64,000 nt of DNA, from NCBI RefSeq assembly GCF_000799465.1, contig NZ_JUGU01000001.1, positions 1,426,001 through 1,490,000 of the forward strand, in the 5' to 3' direction. Made by a program: the position numbers and the translations under genes. The DNA comes from Psychroserpens sp. Hel_I_66 (GTDB taxonomy: Bacteria > Bacteroidota > Bacteroidia > Flavobacteriales > Flavobacteriaceae). The notes beneath the pieces were generated by a model. The model was not told where the DNA came from, did no database searches, and worked only from the letters and a program-made list of their open reading frames with translations. Below are positions 43,660 to 53,134 of this stretch, piece by piece; position 1 is the first letter of the stretch, and every line of letters begins with the position of its first letter.

Positions 43660-44118
43660 ATGCAAAAACCAGTAAACATAAAGAATAAGAAAGCTAAGTT
43701 TGAGTACGAAATTCTCGATACTTATACAGCTGGCATTGTGCTTACAGGAACAGAAATCAAGTCTATTAGAGACAGTAAAGCCTCAATTGCTGAAGGTTTT
43801 TGCGAGTTTAATGATCGTGGAGAACTGTTTGTCATTAATATGACCATTCAAGAATATGTCTTTGGCAATTACTACAACCATAAACCAAAAGCAGAACGTA
43901 AACTTCTACTCAACAGAAGAGAACTTAAAAAACTTGAAAAGGAAGTCAATATTAAAGGTAATGCGATTGTACCATTGCGATTGTTTATCAACGACAGAGG
44001 TTTAGCCAAATTAGAGATCGCATTAGGAAAAGGTAAAAAATTATACGATAAACGGGACTCTATTAAAGACCGTGACAATAAGCGTAACCTGGATCGAATC
44101 AAAAAAATCTACAAATAA
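43660..44118 (+). CDS. smpB: SsrA-binding protein SmpB
   Basis: A 152-residue RNA-binding protein that brings tmRNA to stalled ribosomes. Marks: [16 protein letters not shown] [53 protein letters not shown], and the basic C-terminal tail ([15 protein letters not shown] and then KKIYK). The start is ATG 43660 (MQKPVNIKN); the TTG three codons upstream lies within a promoter-like TACCTTTG. The tmRNA gene is not in this window. Confidence 0.94.
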   Translation: MQKPVNIKNKKAKFEYEILDTYTAGIVLTGTEIKSIRDSKASIAEGFCEFNDRGELFVINMTIQEYVFGNYYNHKPKAERKLLLNRRELKKLEKEVNIKGNAIVPLRLFINDRGLAKLEIALGKGKKLYDKRDSIKDRDNKRNLDRIKKIYK

Positions 44119-44212
44119 TTCTTCTTTCCTGTCAGACTTTTTTTAGTGAACATTTAACATAACTATTCGTTTTAATTATGATTGTTTAACAAAACGCATT
44201 TAATAAAATGTC

Positions 44213-44220
44213 TATGTTTG
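44213..44220 (+). promoter_or_regulatory. -7 box for the DUF5686 gene
   Basis: TATGTTTG fits TAnnTTTG, 116 bases before the ATG at 44337, predicting a long leader. A TTG about 30 bases upstream might be the -33 box. Confidence 0.4.
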
Positions 44221-44336
44221 GCATCGTTAGGCAACCTTTACCCCTAAAAGTGCGTCTATGTAAATATAACCATCAATCAACTTTAATTATAAGAATAAAC
44301 ATAACCGTGAATGTCTTATAAAAAAAACTCTATTTT

Positions 44337-46802
44337 ATGAAAACCAAACTACTCGCTACACTAACTCTTTTATGCACTTTTTTATCCTTTTCCCAAATTA
44401 AAGGGACTGTTACAGATGATAAAAATGAACCTTTACCATTCGTAAACATCTACATAGAAAACACCTATACTGGCACGACCAGTAACGAAGATGGAAATTA
44501 CGAACTAAACATTTCAGAAACAAAGGACTATACAGTGGTTTTTCAGTTTTTAGGATACAAAACGGTAAAGAAAAGGGTTGAAATCTCATCATTTCCGTAC
44601 ATTTTAGATGCGACATTGGTTGAAGAAGAAGTATCTCTAAATGAGGTTGTTATTAATTCCGAAGAAAATCCAGCCAACAAAATAATTAGAGCAGCAATTG
44701 CCAAGCGTCAGGAAAATCTGGAAAAAATAAATAGCTATAAAGCAGATTTCTATTCTCGTGGATTGATTCGTATCAAAGACGCTCCAGAAAAAATTCTAGG
44801 TACCGAAATTGGCGATCTTGGTGGTGGTTTAGATTCTACTCGAAGTGGAGTGATCTACCTCTCTGAAACCGTCTCTAAACTCGAGTTCTTAAGACCTAAC
44901 AAATTAAAGGAAAAGATCATAGCATCAAAAGTTAGTGGTGATGATAATGGTTTCAGTTTTAATAATGCCATTGATGTTGAGTTTGATTTGTACGAAAACA
45001 CTATAGAACTTGGTAACCAAATAATTTCTCCTATAGCCAACAACGCTTTTGGCTATTATCGTTACAAACTGGAAGGTGTTTTTTATGACGACAGAGGTAA
45101 CCTCATCAATAAGATTAAAGCCACTCCAAAACGAGAAAACGATCCTGTTTTTGATGGGTTTATTTATATTGTTGAAGACCAATGGACTATTTATGCTGCG
45201 GAATTAGACATCACGGGAACGCAGGCCAGAATACCAGCGGTAGATAAAATAACGATTACGCAAAATTATTCATATTCTGAAACTGATAAAATCTGGGCAA
45301 AAATCTCTCAAAATATCGATTTTAAATATGGTCTCTTCGGAATAAAGGGCGATGGTCGTTTTACCGCAGTGTACAGTAATTACGAATTCAATCCAGGTCT
45401 CACCCGAAAGGATTTTACAAGGGAAATTGTATCCTTTGCAGATGAAGCAAATAAGAAAGATTCCATTTTTTGGAAAGCAACAAGACCTGTTCCTCTTACT
45501 TCCGAAGAAATTACAGATTATATCAAAAAGGACAGTATTCAAATCGTGAAGGATTCTAAGGTTTATAAAGATTCTGTAGATACGGTCAAAAACAAATTTA
45601 AATTTGGTGATATTATTGGAGGTTATACGTATAGAAACACTTACGAAAATTGGAGTACCGGTTTCACCTCTCCCATTCAAGCCATAAGTTTTAATACCGT
45701 TCAAGGCTGGAATGCAAATGTTGGCGTGTTTTACAGAAAAAACTATGATGATTTTGAGCGTTTTTTAACCATTGGCGGAAATTTAAATTATGGATTTAGT
45801 GATGACCGTTTGAGAGGAACAGCCTACGCAACCTATAAATTCAATAATAAAAGCAGGCCTTATTTAACCGTTTCTGGTGGTGTAACGACACAACAATTTA
45901 ATTCTAGCGAGCCTATCTCAAAACTTTTAAATACTGCCTTTTCAATGTTTTCTGAACAAAACTTCATGAAAATTTACGAAAACAGTTACGCACAAGCCTC
46001 GTACTCTAATGAGTTATTTAATGGGTTTAGAATTAATACAAGCTTAGGCTATCAAAGACGACAAGCATTATTCAACACGACAGATCAATCGTGGTATCCA
46101 CAAGAAAATCGAGAATATACAAGCAATAATCCGTTAGATGAAACCGCTTATGGTATTGCGCCTTTTGACACTCACAACATCATGAAATTCTCGATAGATG
46201 CACGTATTAATTTTGCACAGAACTATTTAAGCTATCCTGATGGGAAGTTCAATCTTCCAAACAGTAAATACCCAACATTAAACATTGGTTACGAAAAAGG
46301 ATTTGCATCATCTGTTGACGATTATAATTTTGACCAAGTTAAAATTCGTGTGTCGCAAGGTTTCAATATTGCAGATAAAGGGAGTTTTGATTACAACATA
46401 AAAGCGGGCAAATTCTTTAATGCAGAGGATATTGCGTTTGTAGATTACCAACATTTTAATGGCAATCAAACTCAAATTGGCTCTGGCTCTTACCTAAATG
46501 TATTCAATAATTTACCGTATTACGCAGCAAGTACGAATGACTCTTACTTAGAAATGCATGCAGAACATGATTTTAATGGTTTTCTCCTCGGAAAAGTGCC
46601 TTTATTAAAAAAGCTCAACTTTAATTTGGTAGTTGGGGCCCATGCATTGGCAACTCCAGACAACAAACCTTACCAAGAATATACGGTTGGTTTAGATAAT
46701 ATTGGTTGGGGGAAATTTAGATTTTTAAGATTGGATTATGTGCGCTCTTACCAAAGCGGATTTCAAAGTGATGCGATTTTGTTTGGATTGAAGTTTTTTT
46801 AA
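44337..46802 (+). CDS. Outer-membrane DUF5686 / carboxypeptidase-regulatory-like protein
   Basis: An 821-residue outer-membrane protein. The signal peptide (LLATLTLLCTFLSFSQ) leads to a carboxypeptidase-regulatory-like domain (IKGTVTDDKNEPLPFVNIYI, residues 20-100). From about 120 the DUF5686 region follows (NSYKADFYSRGLIRIKDAPEK, YRYKLEGVFYDD), and from about 450 a long series of aromatic-rich amphipathic strands makes a beta-barrel to the C-terminal aromatic FF. It is similar to TonB-like barrels but has no plug or TonB box. Monogenic; the role may be uptake or envelope maintenance. Confidence 0.88.
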   Translation: MKTKLLATLTLLCTFLSFSQIKGTVTDDKNEPLPFVNIYIENTYTGTTSNEDGNYELNISETKDYTVVFQFLGYKTVKKRVEISSFPYILDATLVEEEVSLNEVVINSEENPANKIIRAAIAKRQENLEKINSYKADFYSRGLIRIKDAPEKILGTEIGDLGGGLDSTRSGVIYLSETVSKLEFLRPNKLKEKIIASKVSGDDNGFSFNNAIDVEFDLYENTIELGNQIISPIANNAFGYYRYKLEGVFYDDRGNLINKIKATPKRENDPVFDGFIYIVEDQWTIYAAELDITGTQARIPAVDKITITQNYSYSETDKIWAKISQNIDFKYGLFGIKGDGRFTAVYSNYEFNPGLTRKDFTREIVSFADEANKKDSIFWKATRPVPLTSEEITDYIKKDSIQIVKDSKVYKDSVDTVKNKFKFGDIIGGYTYRNTYENWSTGFTSPIQAISFNTVQGWNANVGVFYRKNYDDFERFLTIGGNLNYGFSDDRLRGTAYATYKFNNKSRPYLTVSGGVTTQQFNSSEPISKLLNTAFSMFSEQNFMKIYENSYAQASYSNELFNGFRINTSLGYQRRQALFNTTDQSWYPQENREYTSNNPLDETAYGIAPFDTHNIMKFSIDARINFAQNYLSYPDGKFNLPNSKYPTLNIGYEKGFASSVDDYNFDQVKIRVSQGFNIADKGSFDYNIKAGKFFNAEDIAFVDYQHFNGNQTQIGSGSYLNVFNNLPYYAASTNDSYLEMHAEHDFNGFLLGKVPLLKKLNFNLVVGAHALATPDNKPYQEYTVGLDNIGWGKFRFLRLDYVRSYQSGFQSDAILFGLKFF

Positions 46803-46818
46803 TTTGAAATGAATTTTA

Positions 46819-48099
46819 TCAATCTTTAATCATTTTGAAAGTCTGTTGTAAACCTTCCGAAGAAATTTGTAAAAAATACAATCCGGTCGCTAAGTTTGTG
46901 GTTTCTATGTGAGACTGGTCGTTATATTGGGCGATCTGCTTTCCGAAGATATCGTAGAGTTTAACGTCAAATTTATTTAGCTGAGATGTTATGGTAATCA
47001 CATCACTAAACGGATTTGGACCTACAGAAATCTCTAAAGTTTCATTTTCAGTAACACTCAACGCACTGCAAAAAGGATTCGAAGACGGACTTGTAGAAAA
47101 TGATCCATTTGTTACAAACCAATTTTCCCAATTACCTCCAGAACCGTTGGTATAATCTGTAAGGTTAAAATAATTTTCTCCTGTTTGCGTACCTGGAATT
47201 TTGTAAACTTTTACCGCCTCTCCTTCTCTATCCCATGTTAAAGGCTGTCCGTCAACACAGGTCTCTGGCCAATACGTGTTATTGTTACAATTTGCGAAAA
47301 TAAAATAGGCAAACTCATCATAGTTTGGGTAATCACCATACACGTGAGCTTCTCCAAATTGATCTATGCAAACAGATGTGTATTCATTGCAAGCAATCCC
47401 AGAAGATGAAAATGGGTTATCGGTTGCGTAACGCGCTAAAAATGTAAAATGCCTCGCTCTTCTATCTGGATCATCGTAGTGTGTATCTGTAATTACGTTT
47501 CCTAAAAATGGTATATCTAAAAAATCATTATATCCCAAAGTCATACGGTTATCATACGGATTTGATAGCGCCTGAGCGTTTGTGACTGTACCATTTTCCG
47601 CAGAAAAGTAAGCACTTCCTAAAATTGCCATTCCAGCACTCGTCCCACCAATAACGCCTTGTTTTGTATTGATAAATGTATTGAGCGCATCTTCCATTGC
47701 ATTGTCTTTAAAGAAACTTACATAATCGTATTGATCACCTCCAGCGAACCAAATCGCTTCAGCATTTTCCACTTTTTGAAGCACGTAAGGATCTATGGCT
47801 CCTGCTTCGTTATTAAATACAAAAGTCGTTACCGAGTTGATACTTACTCCCAATTGGGAATACATATAATTATTATAGCCATCACTTCCAGATGCCCTTA
47901 AAACCACAACATCTCCTCCATTTGCTTTTTCTAAAAACCATATCATGGCATTGTCGTTTTCACTTGCTCCACCCATCATACAGATTCCAAATTCATGGTT
48001 AGTATCGATATCTGTGGTGTTACCTGTTGCGTATTCGGTGTAGTTTTGAGCAACTATTAATTGAGTAATAATTGTAAATAGGAGAGTGATTTTTTTCAT
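46819..48099 (-). CDS. Cyanophycinase-like S51 peptidase with type IX secretion tail
   Basis: A 426-residue secreted protein started at the ATG 48099 so that a signal peptide is first (MKKITLLFTIITQLIVAQ); 21 extra upstream codons are not signal-like. The core is S51-type: FGICMMGGASENDNAM, IWFAGGDQYDY, the nucleophile region VIGGTSAGMAILG, and ITDTHYDDPDRRARH. The last 75 residues (VGPNPFSDVITI, VKLYDIFGKQIAQY, ATGLYFLQI, TFKMIK) are a type A sorting domain for the type IX secretion system. It should be an extracellular cyanophycin-like or isoaspartyl peptidase; specificity is inferred. Confidence 0.86.
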   Translation of the reverse strand: MKKITLLFTIITQLIVAQNYTEYATGNTTDIDTNHEFGICMMGGASENDNAMIWFLEKANGGDVVVLRASGSDGYNNYMYSQLGVSINSVTTFVFNNEAGAIDPYVLQKVENAEAIWFAGGDQYDYVSFFKDNAMEDALNTFINTKQGVIGGTSAGMAILGSAYFSAENGTVTNAQALSNPYDNRMTLGYNDFLDIPFLGNVITDTHYDDPDRRARHFTFLARYATDNPFSSSGIACNEYTSVCIDQFGEAHVYGDYPNYDEFAYFIFANCNNNTYWPETCVDGQPLTWDREGEAVKVYKIPGTQTGENYFNLTDYTNGSGGNWENWFVTNGSFSTSPSSNPFCSALSVTENETLEISVGPNPFSDVITITSQLNKFDVKLYDIFGKQIAQYNDQSHIETTNLATGLYFLQISSEGLQQTFKMIKD

Positions 48100-48183
48100 A
48101 CTATATTTTTTTATCGTAAAAGATTGAATGTGTTTTTTTAAAAGATGAATACATTCTAACAATTTTGTGCTTTTACAAGAACA

Positions 48184-48825
48184 TTAATTTTTATCCTCCA
48201 ATAAAGGTACAAATCTGAACTCTCCAAACTCATGCTGTTCAAAATCTTTTGTACCTTTTCTAATAAATAAGGTCATAATCTGCACATCATCTCCCACGGG
48301 AATGACCAAACGACCTCCAATTTTTAACTGACTTAGTAATGGCTTTGGCACGAAAGGCGCTCCAGCGGTGACTATAATACTATCAAAAGGCGCTTCGTTC
48401 TCTAAACCAATATAACCATCTCCAAAAATGAGCTTTTTGGCGCGATAGCCTAATTTTGGCAAAAACTTACTCGTCTTTTTATAGAGCTCGTTTTGACGTT
48501 CAATACTAAACACTTTGGCGCCAAGCAAACATAAAACAGCAGTTTGATAACCACTGCCTGTACCAATTTCTAAAACGGTGTCTCCTTTTTTTACTTGCAT
48601 TAACTCCGTTTGAAACGCAACTGTATAAGGTTGTGATATGGTTTGATCTGCTGCGATCGGGAATGCTTTATCTTGGTAGGCGTGGTCTAAAAAACCGGAA
48701 TCCATAAAAAGATGCCTCGGTATTTTACCAATAGCATCCAACACGTTTTCGTCGGAAATTCCTTTCTTAATTAACGTTTTTACGAGTTGTTGTCTTAAGC
48801 CTTGATGTTTGGTTGTATCTTTCAA
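48184..48825 (-). CDS. pcm: Protein-L-isoaspartate O-methyltransferase
   Basis: A 213-residue SAM-dependent repair enzyme that methylates isoaspartate. SAM motif I VLEIGTGSGYQTAVL lies near residues 80-94, ISQPYTVAFQTEL before it is the substrate loop, and DSIIVTAGAPFVP and GRLVIPVG follow. The length is normal. It is transcribed from the same strand as the cyanophycinase-like gene, 84 bases upstream of it; both concern isoaspartyl or related linkages, which is a suggestive but unproven link. Divergent from the Gfo/Idh/MocA gene. Confidence 0.95.
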   Translation of the reverse strand: MKDTTKHQGLRQQLVKTLIKKGISDENVLDAIGKIPRHLFMDSGFLDHAYQDKAFPIAADQTISQPYTVAFQTELMQVKKGDTVLEIGTGSGYQTAVLCLLGAKVFSIERQNELYKKTSKFLPKLGYRAKKLIFGDGYIGLENEAPFDSIIVTAGAPFVPKPLLSQLKIGGRLVIPVGDDVQIMTLFIRKGTKDFEQHEFGEFRFVPLLEDKN

Positions 48826-48956
48826 AGTAGTTAGGTTTGCTAGGTAAAAATAACTGAAACATTTTTATACTGAAAGTTAAAATGAAACGAATTATCAACG
48901 ACATAAAATCACGTATTATTTATTAAAGATTTCACATAAAAAACTTTGAAAAATCT

Positions 48957-48964
48957 TATTTTTG
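48957..48964 (+). promoter_or_regulatory. -7 box for the Gfo/Idh/MocA gene
   Basis: TATTTTTG fits TAnnTTTG and ends 17 bases before the ATG at 48982. Confidence 0.45.
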
Positions 48965-48981
48965 ATAAAAATCGAAAAACA

Positions 48982-49941
48982 ATGCTAAAAGCTGGTGTAC
49001 TTGGTGCTGGTCACTTAGGAAAAATTCATTTAAGACTTCTTAATCAATCTCAAAAATATGAACTCGTTGGGTTTCATGATGCAGATGAGGAAAACGCTAA
49101 AAAAGTTGTAGAAGAGTTTGGTTATAAATACTTTAAATCTATTGATGAGCTTATCAAAGCTGTTGATATGGTTGATATTGTAACCCCTACTTTATCACAT
49201 TACGATTGTGCAAAAAAAGCTATTTCATATGGAAAACATATTTTTATTGAAAAGCCAATTACCAATACAGTTGAAGAAGCAGAACATATTAGAGTCTTAC
49301 TGGCTGAGCACGATATTAGAGGACAAGTAGGCCATGTAGAGCGCTTTAATCCTGCTTTTATTGCTGTAAAGGATCAAATTAAAAACCCGATGTTTATTGA
49401 AACTCATCGTCTGGCAGAATTTAATCCGCGAGGTACAGACGTACCTGTAGTTCTAGATTTAATGATTCACGATATTGATATTATTTTGAGCGTCGTAGAT
49501 TCTAAAGTTAAAAATGTTTCGGCAAGCGGTGTTTCTGTAATTAGTGACACTCCAGATATCGCTAATGCTAGAATAGAGTTTAAAAACGGGTGTGTCGCAA
49601 ATCTTACTGCGAGTCGTATTTCACTTAAAAACATGAGAAAGACACGTTTTTTTCAAAAGGATGCCTATATCTCTGTCGATTTTCTGGAGAAAAAGTGTGA
49701 AGTTGTAAAAATGAAGGATGCTCCAAAATCCCCTGGAGATTTTGATATGATCCTGCAAAATGCAGAAGGCATCAAAAAACAAATATATTTTGACAATCCA
49801 GAAGTTCCCAACAACAATGCTATTTTAGATGAACTTGAAACTTTTGCAGATGCCATAAATAATAACACAACACCAATCGTAACTTTGCACGATGGCACAG
49901 AGGCATTGCGTGTTGCCACAATGATTATTGATCAGTTTTAG
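48982..49941 (+). CDS. Gfo/Idh/MocA family oxidoreductase
   Basis: A 319-residue NAD(P)-dependent oxidoreductase. It is started at ATG 48982 (MLKAGVLGAGHLGKIH) where the Rossmann strand begins; the TTG 12 codons upstream overlaps a promoter box. The dinucleotide motif is GAGHLGKIHLRLL, the catalytic-loop motif is EKPITNTVEEA, and DLMIHDIDIILSVV precedes the C-terminal sheet. Sugar or amino-sugar substrates are typical of the family; none can be chosen. The gene is followed by a tiny membrane gene and a 3-hydroxybutyryl-CoA dehydrogenase. Confidence 0.88.
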   Translation: MLKAGVLGAGHLGKIHLRLLNQSQKYELVGFHDADEENAKKVVEEFGYKYFKSIDELIKAVDMVDIVTPTLSHYDCAKKAISYGKHIFIEKPITNTVEEAEHIRVLLAEHDIRGQVGHVERFNPAFIAVKDQIKNPMFIETHRLAEFNPRGTDVPVVLDLMIHDIDIILSVVDSKVKNVSASGVSVISDTPDIANARIEFKNGCVANLTASRISLKNMRKTRFFQKDAYISVDFLEKKCEVVKMKDAPKSPGDFDMILQNAEGIKKQIYFDNPEVPNNNAILDELETFADAINNNTTPIVTLHDGTEALRVATMIIDQF

Positions 49942-49991
49942 GGTACTATTTCAATATATCATAGTACATCCAAATTAAAGCATAATGGATC

Positions 49992-50162
49992 ATGAAAAAG
50001 AAATTACCTATTATATTAATTGTTGTAAGCATAATATTAATTGTCCTTAATATTATAACTAACGATAGTTTTGATAACGGATTCTGGATGCAAACACTAG
50101 CTAGTGTTTTATTGATCTTTTCAATGGTGGGTACCATATATAACAATAATAAAAAGAAATAA
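49992..50162 (+). CDS. Small membrane protein (56 residues)
   Basis: MKKKLPIILIVVSIILIVLN, a short polar turn (ITNDSFDNGFW), then a second hydrophobic segment (MQTLASVLLIFSMVG) and a lysine tail NNNKKK. Two membrane helices with positive ends are a realistic small inner-membrane protein. It lies 50 bases after the Gfo/Idh/MocA stop and 76 bases before the next gene, in an otherwise empty gap. The function is unknown. An ATG 7 bases earlier is in another frame that stops soon. Confidence 0.6.
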   Translation: MKKKLPIILIVVSIILIVLNIITNDSFDNGFWMQTLASVLLIFSMVGTIYNNNKKK

Positions 50163-50238
50163 CATATTCTTTTCTTCGGAAAAGATAAAACTCAAACAAA
50201 TTGATTCCCATAGTCTTGGGAACGAAAATAAAATTAAA

Positions 50239-51129
50239 ATGAAAAATATAGCAGTTATAGGAGCAGGAACAATGGGAAACGGAATTGCCCACACCTTTGC
50301 TCAATCTGGATTTAAAGTACAATTAATAGACATTAGTGAAGACTCATTAAAAAGAGGAATGGATACGATTGCCAAAAATTTGGACAGAATGGTATCTAAA
50401 GAGAAAATTTCCGAAGAAGACAAGCAGTCCACACTTAATAACATTACAACATTTACAAATATTGCTTCTGGTGTTGAACATGCAAGTCTTGTTGTTGAAG
50501 CTGCAACCGAAAATATAGATTTAAAACTGAAGATTTTTAAACAATTAGATGAAGCTTGTGGAGACGAAACCATTTTAGCATCCAATACATCATCAATTTC
50601 TATCACCCAAATTGCTGCTGTGACATCACGTCCAGAACAGGTTATTGGAATGCATTTTATGAATCCTGTTCCAATTATGAAATTGGTAGAGATCATTCGT
50701 GGATACAATACAAGTGACGAAGTCACCAATACCATCATGGAATTATCCAAGACGCTGGGCAAAGTACCAACAGAGGTTAATGATTATCCTGGTTTTGTTG
50801 CCAACCGTATTTTAATGCCAATGCTAAACGAATCTATAGAAACGTTGTACAATGGCGTTGCAGGTGTTGAAGAAATTGATACGGTGATGAAATTAGGGAT
50901 GGCTCACCCTATGGGACCGTTGCAATTGGCAGATTTTATTGGTCTTGATATCTGTCTATCGATTTTGAATGTGATGTACGACGGATTCAAAAATCCAAAA
51001 TACGCACCTTGTCCATTATTAATCAATATGGTACAAGCAGGAAAACTGGGGGTAAAATCTGGCGAAGGTTTTTATGATTATTCTGAAAGCAGAAAAGCTG
51101 AAGTTGTTTCAAAACAGTTTATAAAGTAA
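50239..51129 (+). CDS. 3-hydroxybutyryl-CoA dehydrogenase
   Basis: A 296-residue NAD(H)-dependent dehydrogenase of butyrate/fatty-acid metabolism. The nucleotide motif GAGTMGNGIAHTFA is at residues 7-20. LVVEAATEN, SNTSSISIT and the catalytic histidine in IGMHFMNPVPIMKLVE follow. The C-terminal domain has GFVANRILMPMLNE and AHPMGPLQLADFIGLD. It is the short single-function form (Hbd/PaaH-like) and not the fused FadB type. Cytoplasmic. The precise acyl length is not deducible. Confidence 0.94.
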   Translation: MKNIAVIGAGTMGNGIAHTFAQSGFKVQLIDISEDSLKRGMDTIAKNLDRMVSKEKISEEDKQSTLNNITTFTNIASGVEHASLVVEAATENIDLKLKIFKQLDEACGDETILASNTSSISITQIAAVTSRPEQVIGMHFMNPVPIMKLVEIIRGYNTSDEVTNTIMELSKTLGKVPTEVNDYPGFVANRILMPMLNESIETLYNGVAGVEEIDTVMKLGMAHPMGPLQLADFIGLDICLSILNVMYDGFKNPKYAPCPLLINMVQAGKLGVKSGEGFYDYSESRKAEVVSKQFIK

Positions 51130-51185
51130 TTACATTCTCATATTCAAAGGTTTGTTTAATTACCAATTCGAAAAACTCAATTGTC

Positions 51186-51827
51186 ATGAAATTCTTCTTT
51201 ATTTATAATTTTCTTTTAATTGCGCTCTTTAGCTGCAAACAAAAAGGGAAAGTTGTAAATGAAGATTCTAATTTATACGAAGAAAAAAGAGAATTGGTTG
51301 AAGCAGTTAAGATTTCCGAAGAAAAAACAGATTACATCAAACTTTTTAATGACCATCCAGGATTTGTATCTAACGGATTTGACTTTCCTGTTGGTAAACC
51401 TAATGCTCGTGGTTATTACAACGCACAAAAATTTAAGGAAAATAACCATCTTGGAGACGACTGGAATGGAGTTGGTGGTGGAAACAGTGATTTAGGCGAC
51501 CCTATTTATGCACCAGCAAATGGTTATATTAGTGAAGTAAAAGATTATGGTGGTGGCTGGGGAAATGTGATTAAAATTGTGCATTTGCATGACGATAAAT
51601 TATATGAATCATTATACGCGCATTGCGATACCACTCTTGTAACTCAAAATAAGTTTATAAAAGAAGGTGAGCAAATTGCAACAATTGGTAATTGTAACGG
51701 TTTATATTTTGCACACCTTCATATAGAAATTAGAGATACTGTGGGTTTAGGTATTGGTCCAGGTTATTCAAGAGATACTACTGGATATTTGAATCCTACA
51801 GATTTTATTAATAAAAACAGAAACTAA
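51186..51827 (+). CDS. M23 family metallopeptidase lipoprotein
   Basis: A 213-residue lipoprotein (lipobox LFSC, Cys 17). The LytM/M23 zinc site is visible: NNHLGDDWNGV (His and Asp ligands), YESLYAHCD and FAHLHIEIRD (second histidine pair). It would hydrolyse peptidoglycan cross-bridges or act as a non-hydrolytic regulator, but the ligands look complete. Its stop codon abuts the TTG start of the following DUF1015 gene, so the two are coupled. Confidence 0.88.
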   Translation: MKFFFIYNFLLIALFSCKQKGKVVNEDSNLYEEKRELVEAVKISEEKTDYIKLFNDHPGFVSNGFDFPVGKPNARGYYNAQKFKENNHLGDDWNGVGGGNSDLGDPIYAPANGYISEVKDYGGGWGNVIKIVHLHDDKLYESLYAHCDTTLVTQNKFIKEGEQIATIGNCNGLYFAHLHIEIRDTVGLGIGPGYSRDTTGYLNPTDFINKNRN

Positions 51828-53066
51828 TTGGCAAAAATTCTTCCATTTAAAGCAGTGAGACCAACGAGAGATAAAGTGAGTTTGGTGGCCTCAAGATCGT
51901 ATCAAACCTATACGCAGGCAGAGCGTGAGGCTCGGTTGGATTATAATCCGTTTTCATTTTTACACATCGTAAATCCTGGCTATAAATATGATCGTGAAAT
52001 TGCAGGTACAGACCGCTATCAATTGGTTAGAAACAGATATTTAGAATTTAAAGAAGACGAGATTTTTGTTCATGATGAAAAACCAAGCTATTACATCTAC
52101 AAAATCGTAGACCGTGACAAACAAGTTTTTAATGGAGTTATCGCAGCTGCCAGTGCAGAGGATTATGAGAACGACATCATCAAAAAACATGAAAACACTA
52201 TTGAATATCGCGAACGTATTTTTAAGGATTATTTAAAAACCGTTGGCTTCAATGCAGAGCCTGTGCTACTCACCTATCCTGATAATACAGTGATTTCAGG
52301 CATCATCAATGACATCCAAAAAGAGCGTGCAGAATTTGAATTCACTACCACTTTTAGAGATACACATTACCTTTGGAAATTGGAAGACTCCAACTTAATT
52401 GCTGTCATTCAAAAAGAATTTGAAGAGATGCCAACCATCTATATTGCAGATGGTCACCACAGATCTGCGTCATCATATTTACTATACAAAGACGAAAAAT
52501 CACAAAATCCAAATCATACCGGAAAAGAATCTTATAATCAATTTATGACATTTTTAATTCCAGAGTCTGAATTGCGAATTCATGAATTCAATCGATTGGT
52601 CAAGGATTTAAACGGATTGACTAAAGAAGAATTCTTGATACAGTTAGACACCATTTTCCGAATAGAAAACAGAGGCATTATGCCCTATAAACCTACAAAA
52701 AAGCACCATTTTAGCATGTATTTAGATGGTGAGTTTTATTCTTTATATCTTCGGAAGACCCTCTATAACTTCAAATCCTCGCTGGATGCATTAGATGCCC
52801 AGATTTTATACAAAACCATTTTACAGCCTATTCTGGGAATTGAGGATTTGCGCAATGATGTTCGCATGGGCTACATCAACGGAAAGAAAGATGTCATCAA
52901 TGTGAAAAGCGCTATCGATTCTGCTGATTATGCGGTTGGGTTTGGTATGGTTCCTGTAGACATTGAAGAAATTAAACAAATTGCCAACGAAGGTCTCAAA
53001 ATGCCTCCAAAAAGCACCTTTATTGAACCAAAACTGAGAAGTGGTGTTACTATATATGAATTTTAA
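51828..53066 (+). CDS. DUF1015 family protein (TTG start)
   Basis: A 412-residue protein whose N-terminus MAKILPFKAVRPTRDKV is the family start, encoded by TTG at 51828 right after the TAA of the M23 gene; no ATG is available before the conserved region. DUF1015 marks: LDYNPFSFLHIVNPG, YIADGHHRSASSYLLYKDE, NSIDALD-like SSLDALDAQILYKTIL and GMVPVDIEEIKQIANEG. The HHR motif suggests an enzymatic or nucleotide-related site, and the family is often next to serine biosynthesis genes, but its biochemistry is not settled. Soluble. Confidence 0.85.
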   Translation: MAKILPFKAVRPTRDKVSLVASRSYQTYTQAEREARLDYNPFSFLHIVNPGYKYDREIAGTDRYQLVRNRYLEFKEDEIFVHDEKPSYYIYKIVDRDKQVFNGVIAAASAEDYENDIIKKHENTIEYRERIFKDYLKTVGFNAEPVLLTYPDNTVISGIINDIQKERAEFEFTTTFRDTHYLWKLEDSNLIAVIQKEFEEMPTIYIADGHHRSASSYLLYKDEKSQNPNHTGKESYNQFMTFLIPESELRIHEFNRLVKDLNGLTKEEFLIQLDTIFRIENRGIMPYKPTKKHHFSMYLDGEFYSLYLRKTLYNFKSSLDALDAQILYKTILQPILGIEDLRNDVRMGYINGKKDVINVKSAIDSADYAVGFGMVPVDIEEIKQIANEGLKMPPKSTFIEPKLRSGVTIYEF

Positions 53067-53134
53067 AAAAAGTAAAGTTTTTTATTTTAAGTAGTTGAAT
53101 CAAACTATTGCACCAAAACATAACAAAACATTTT

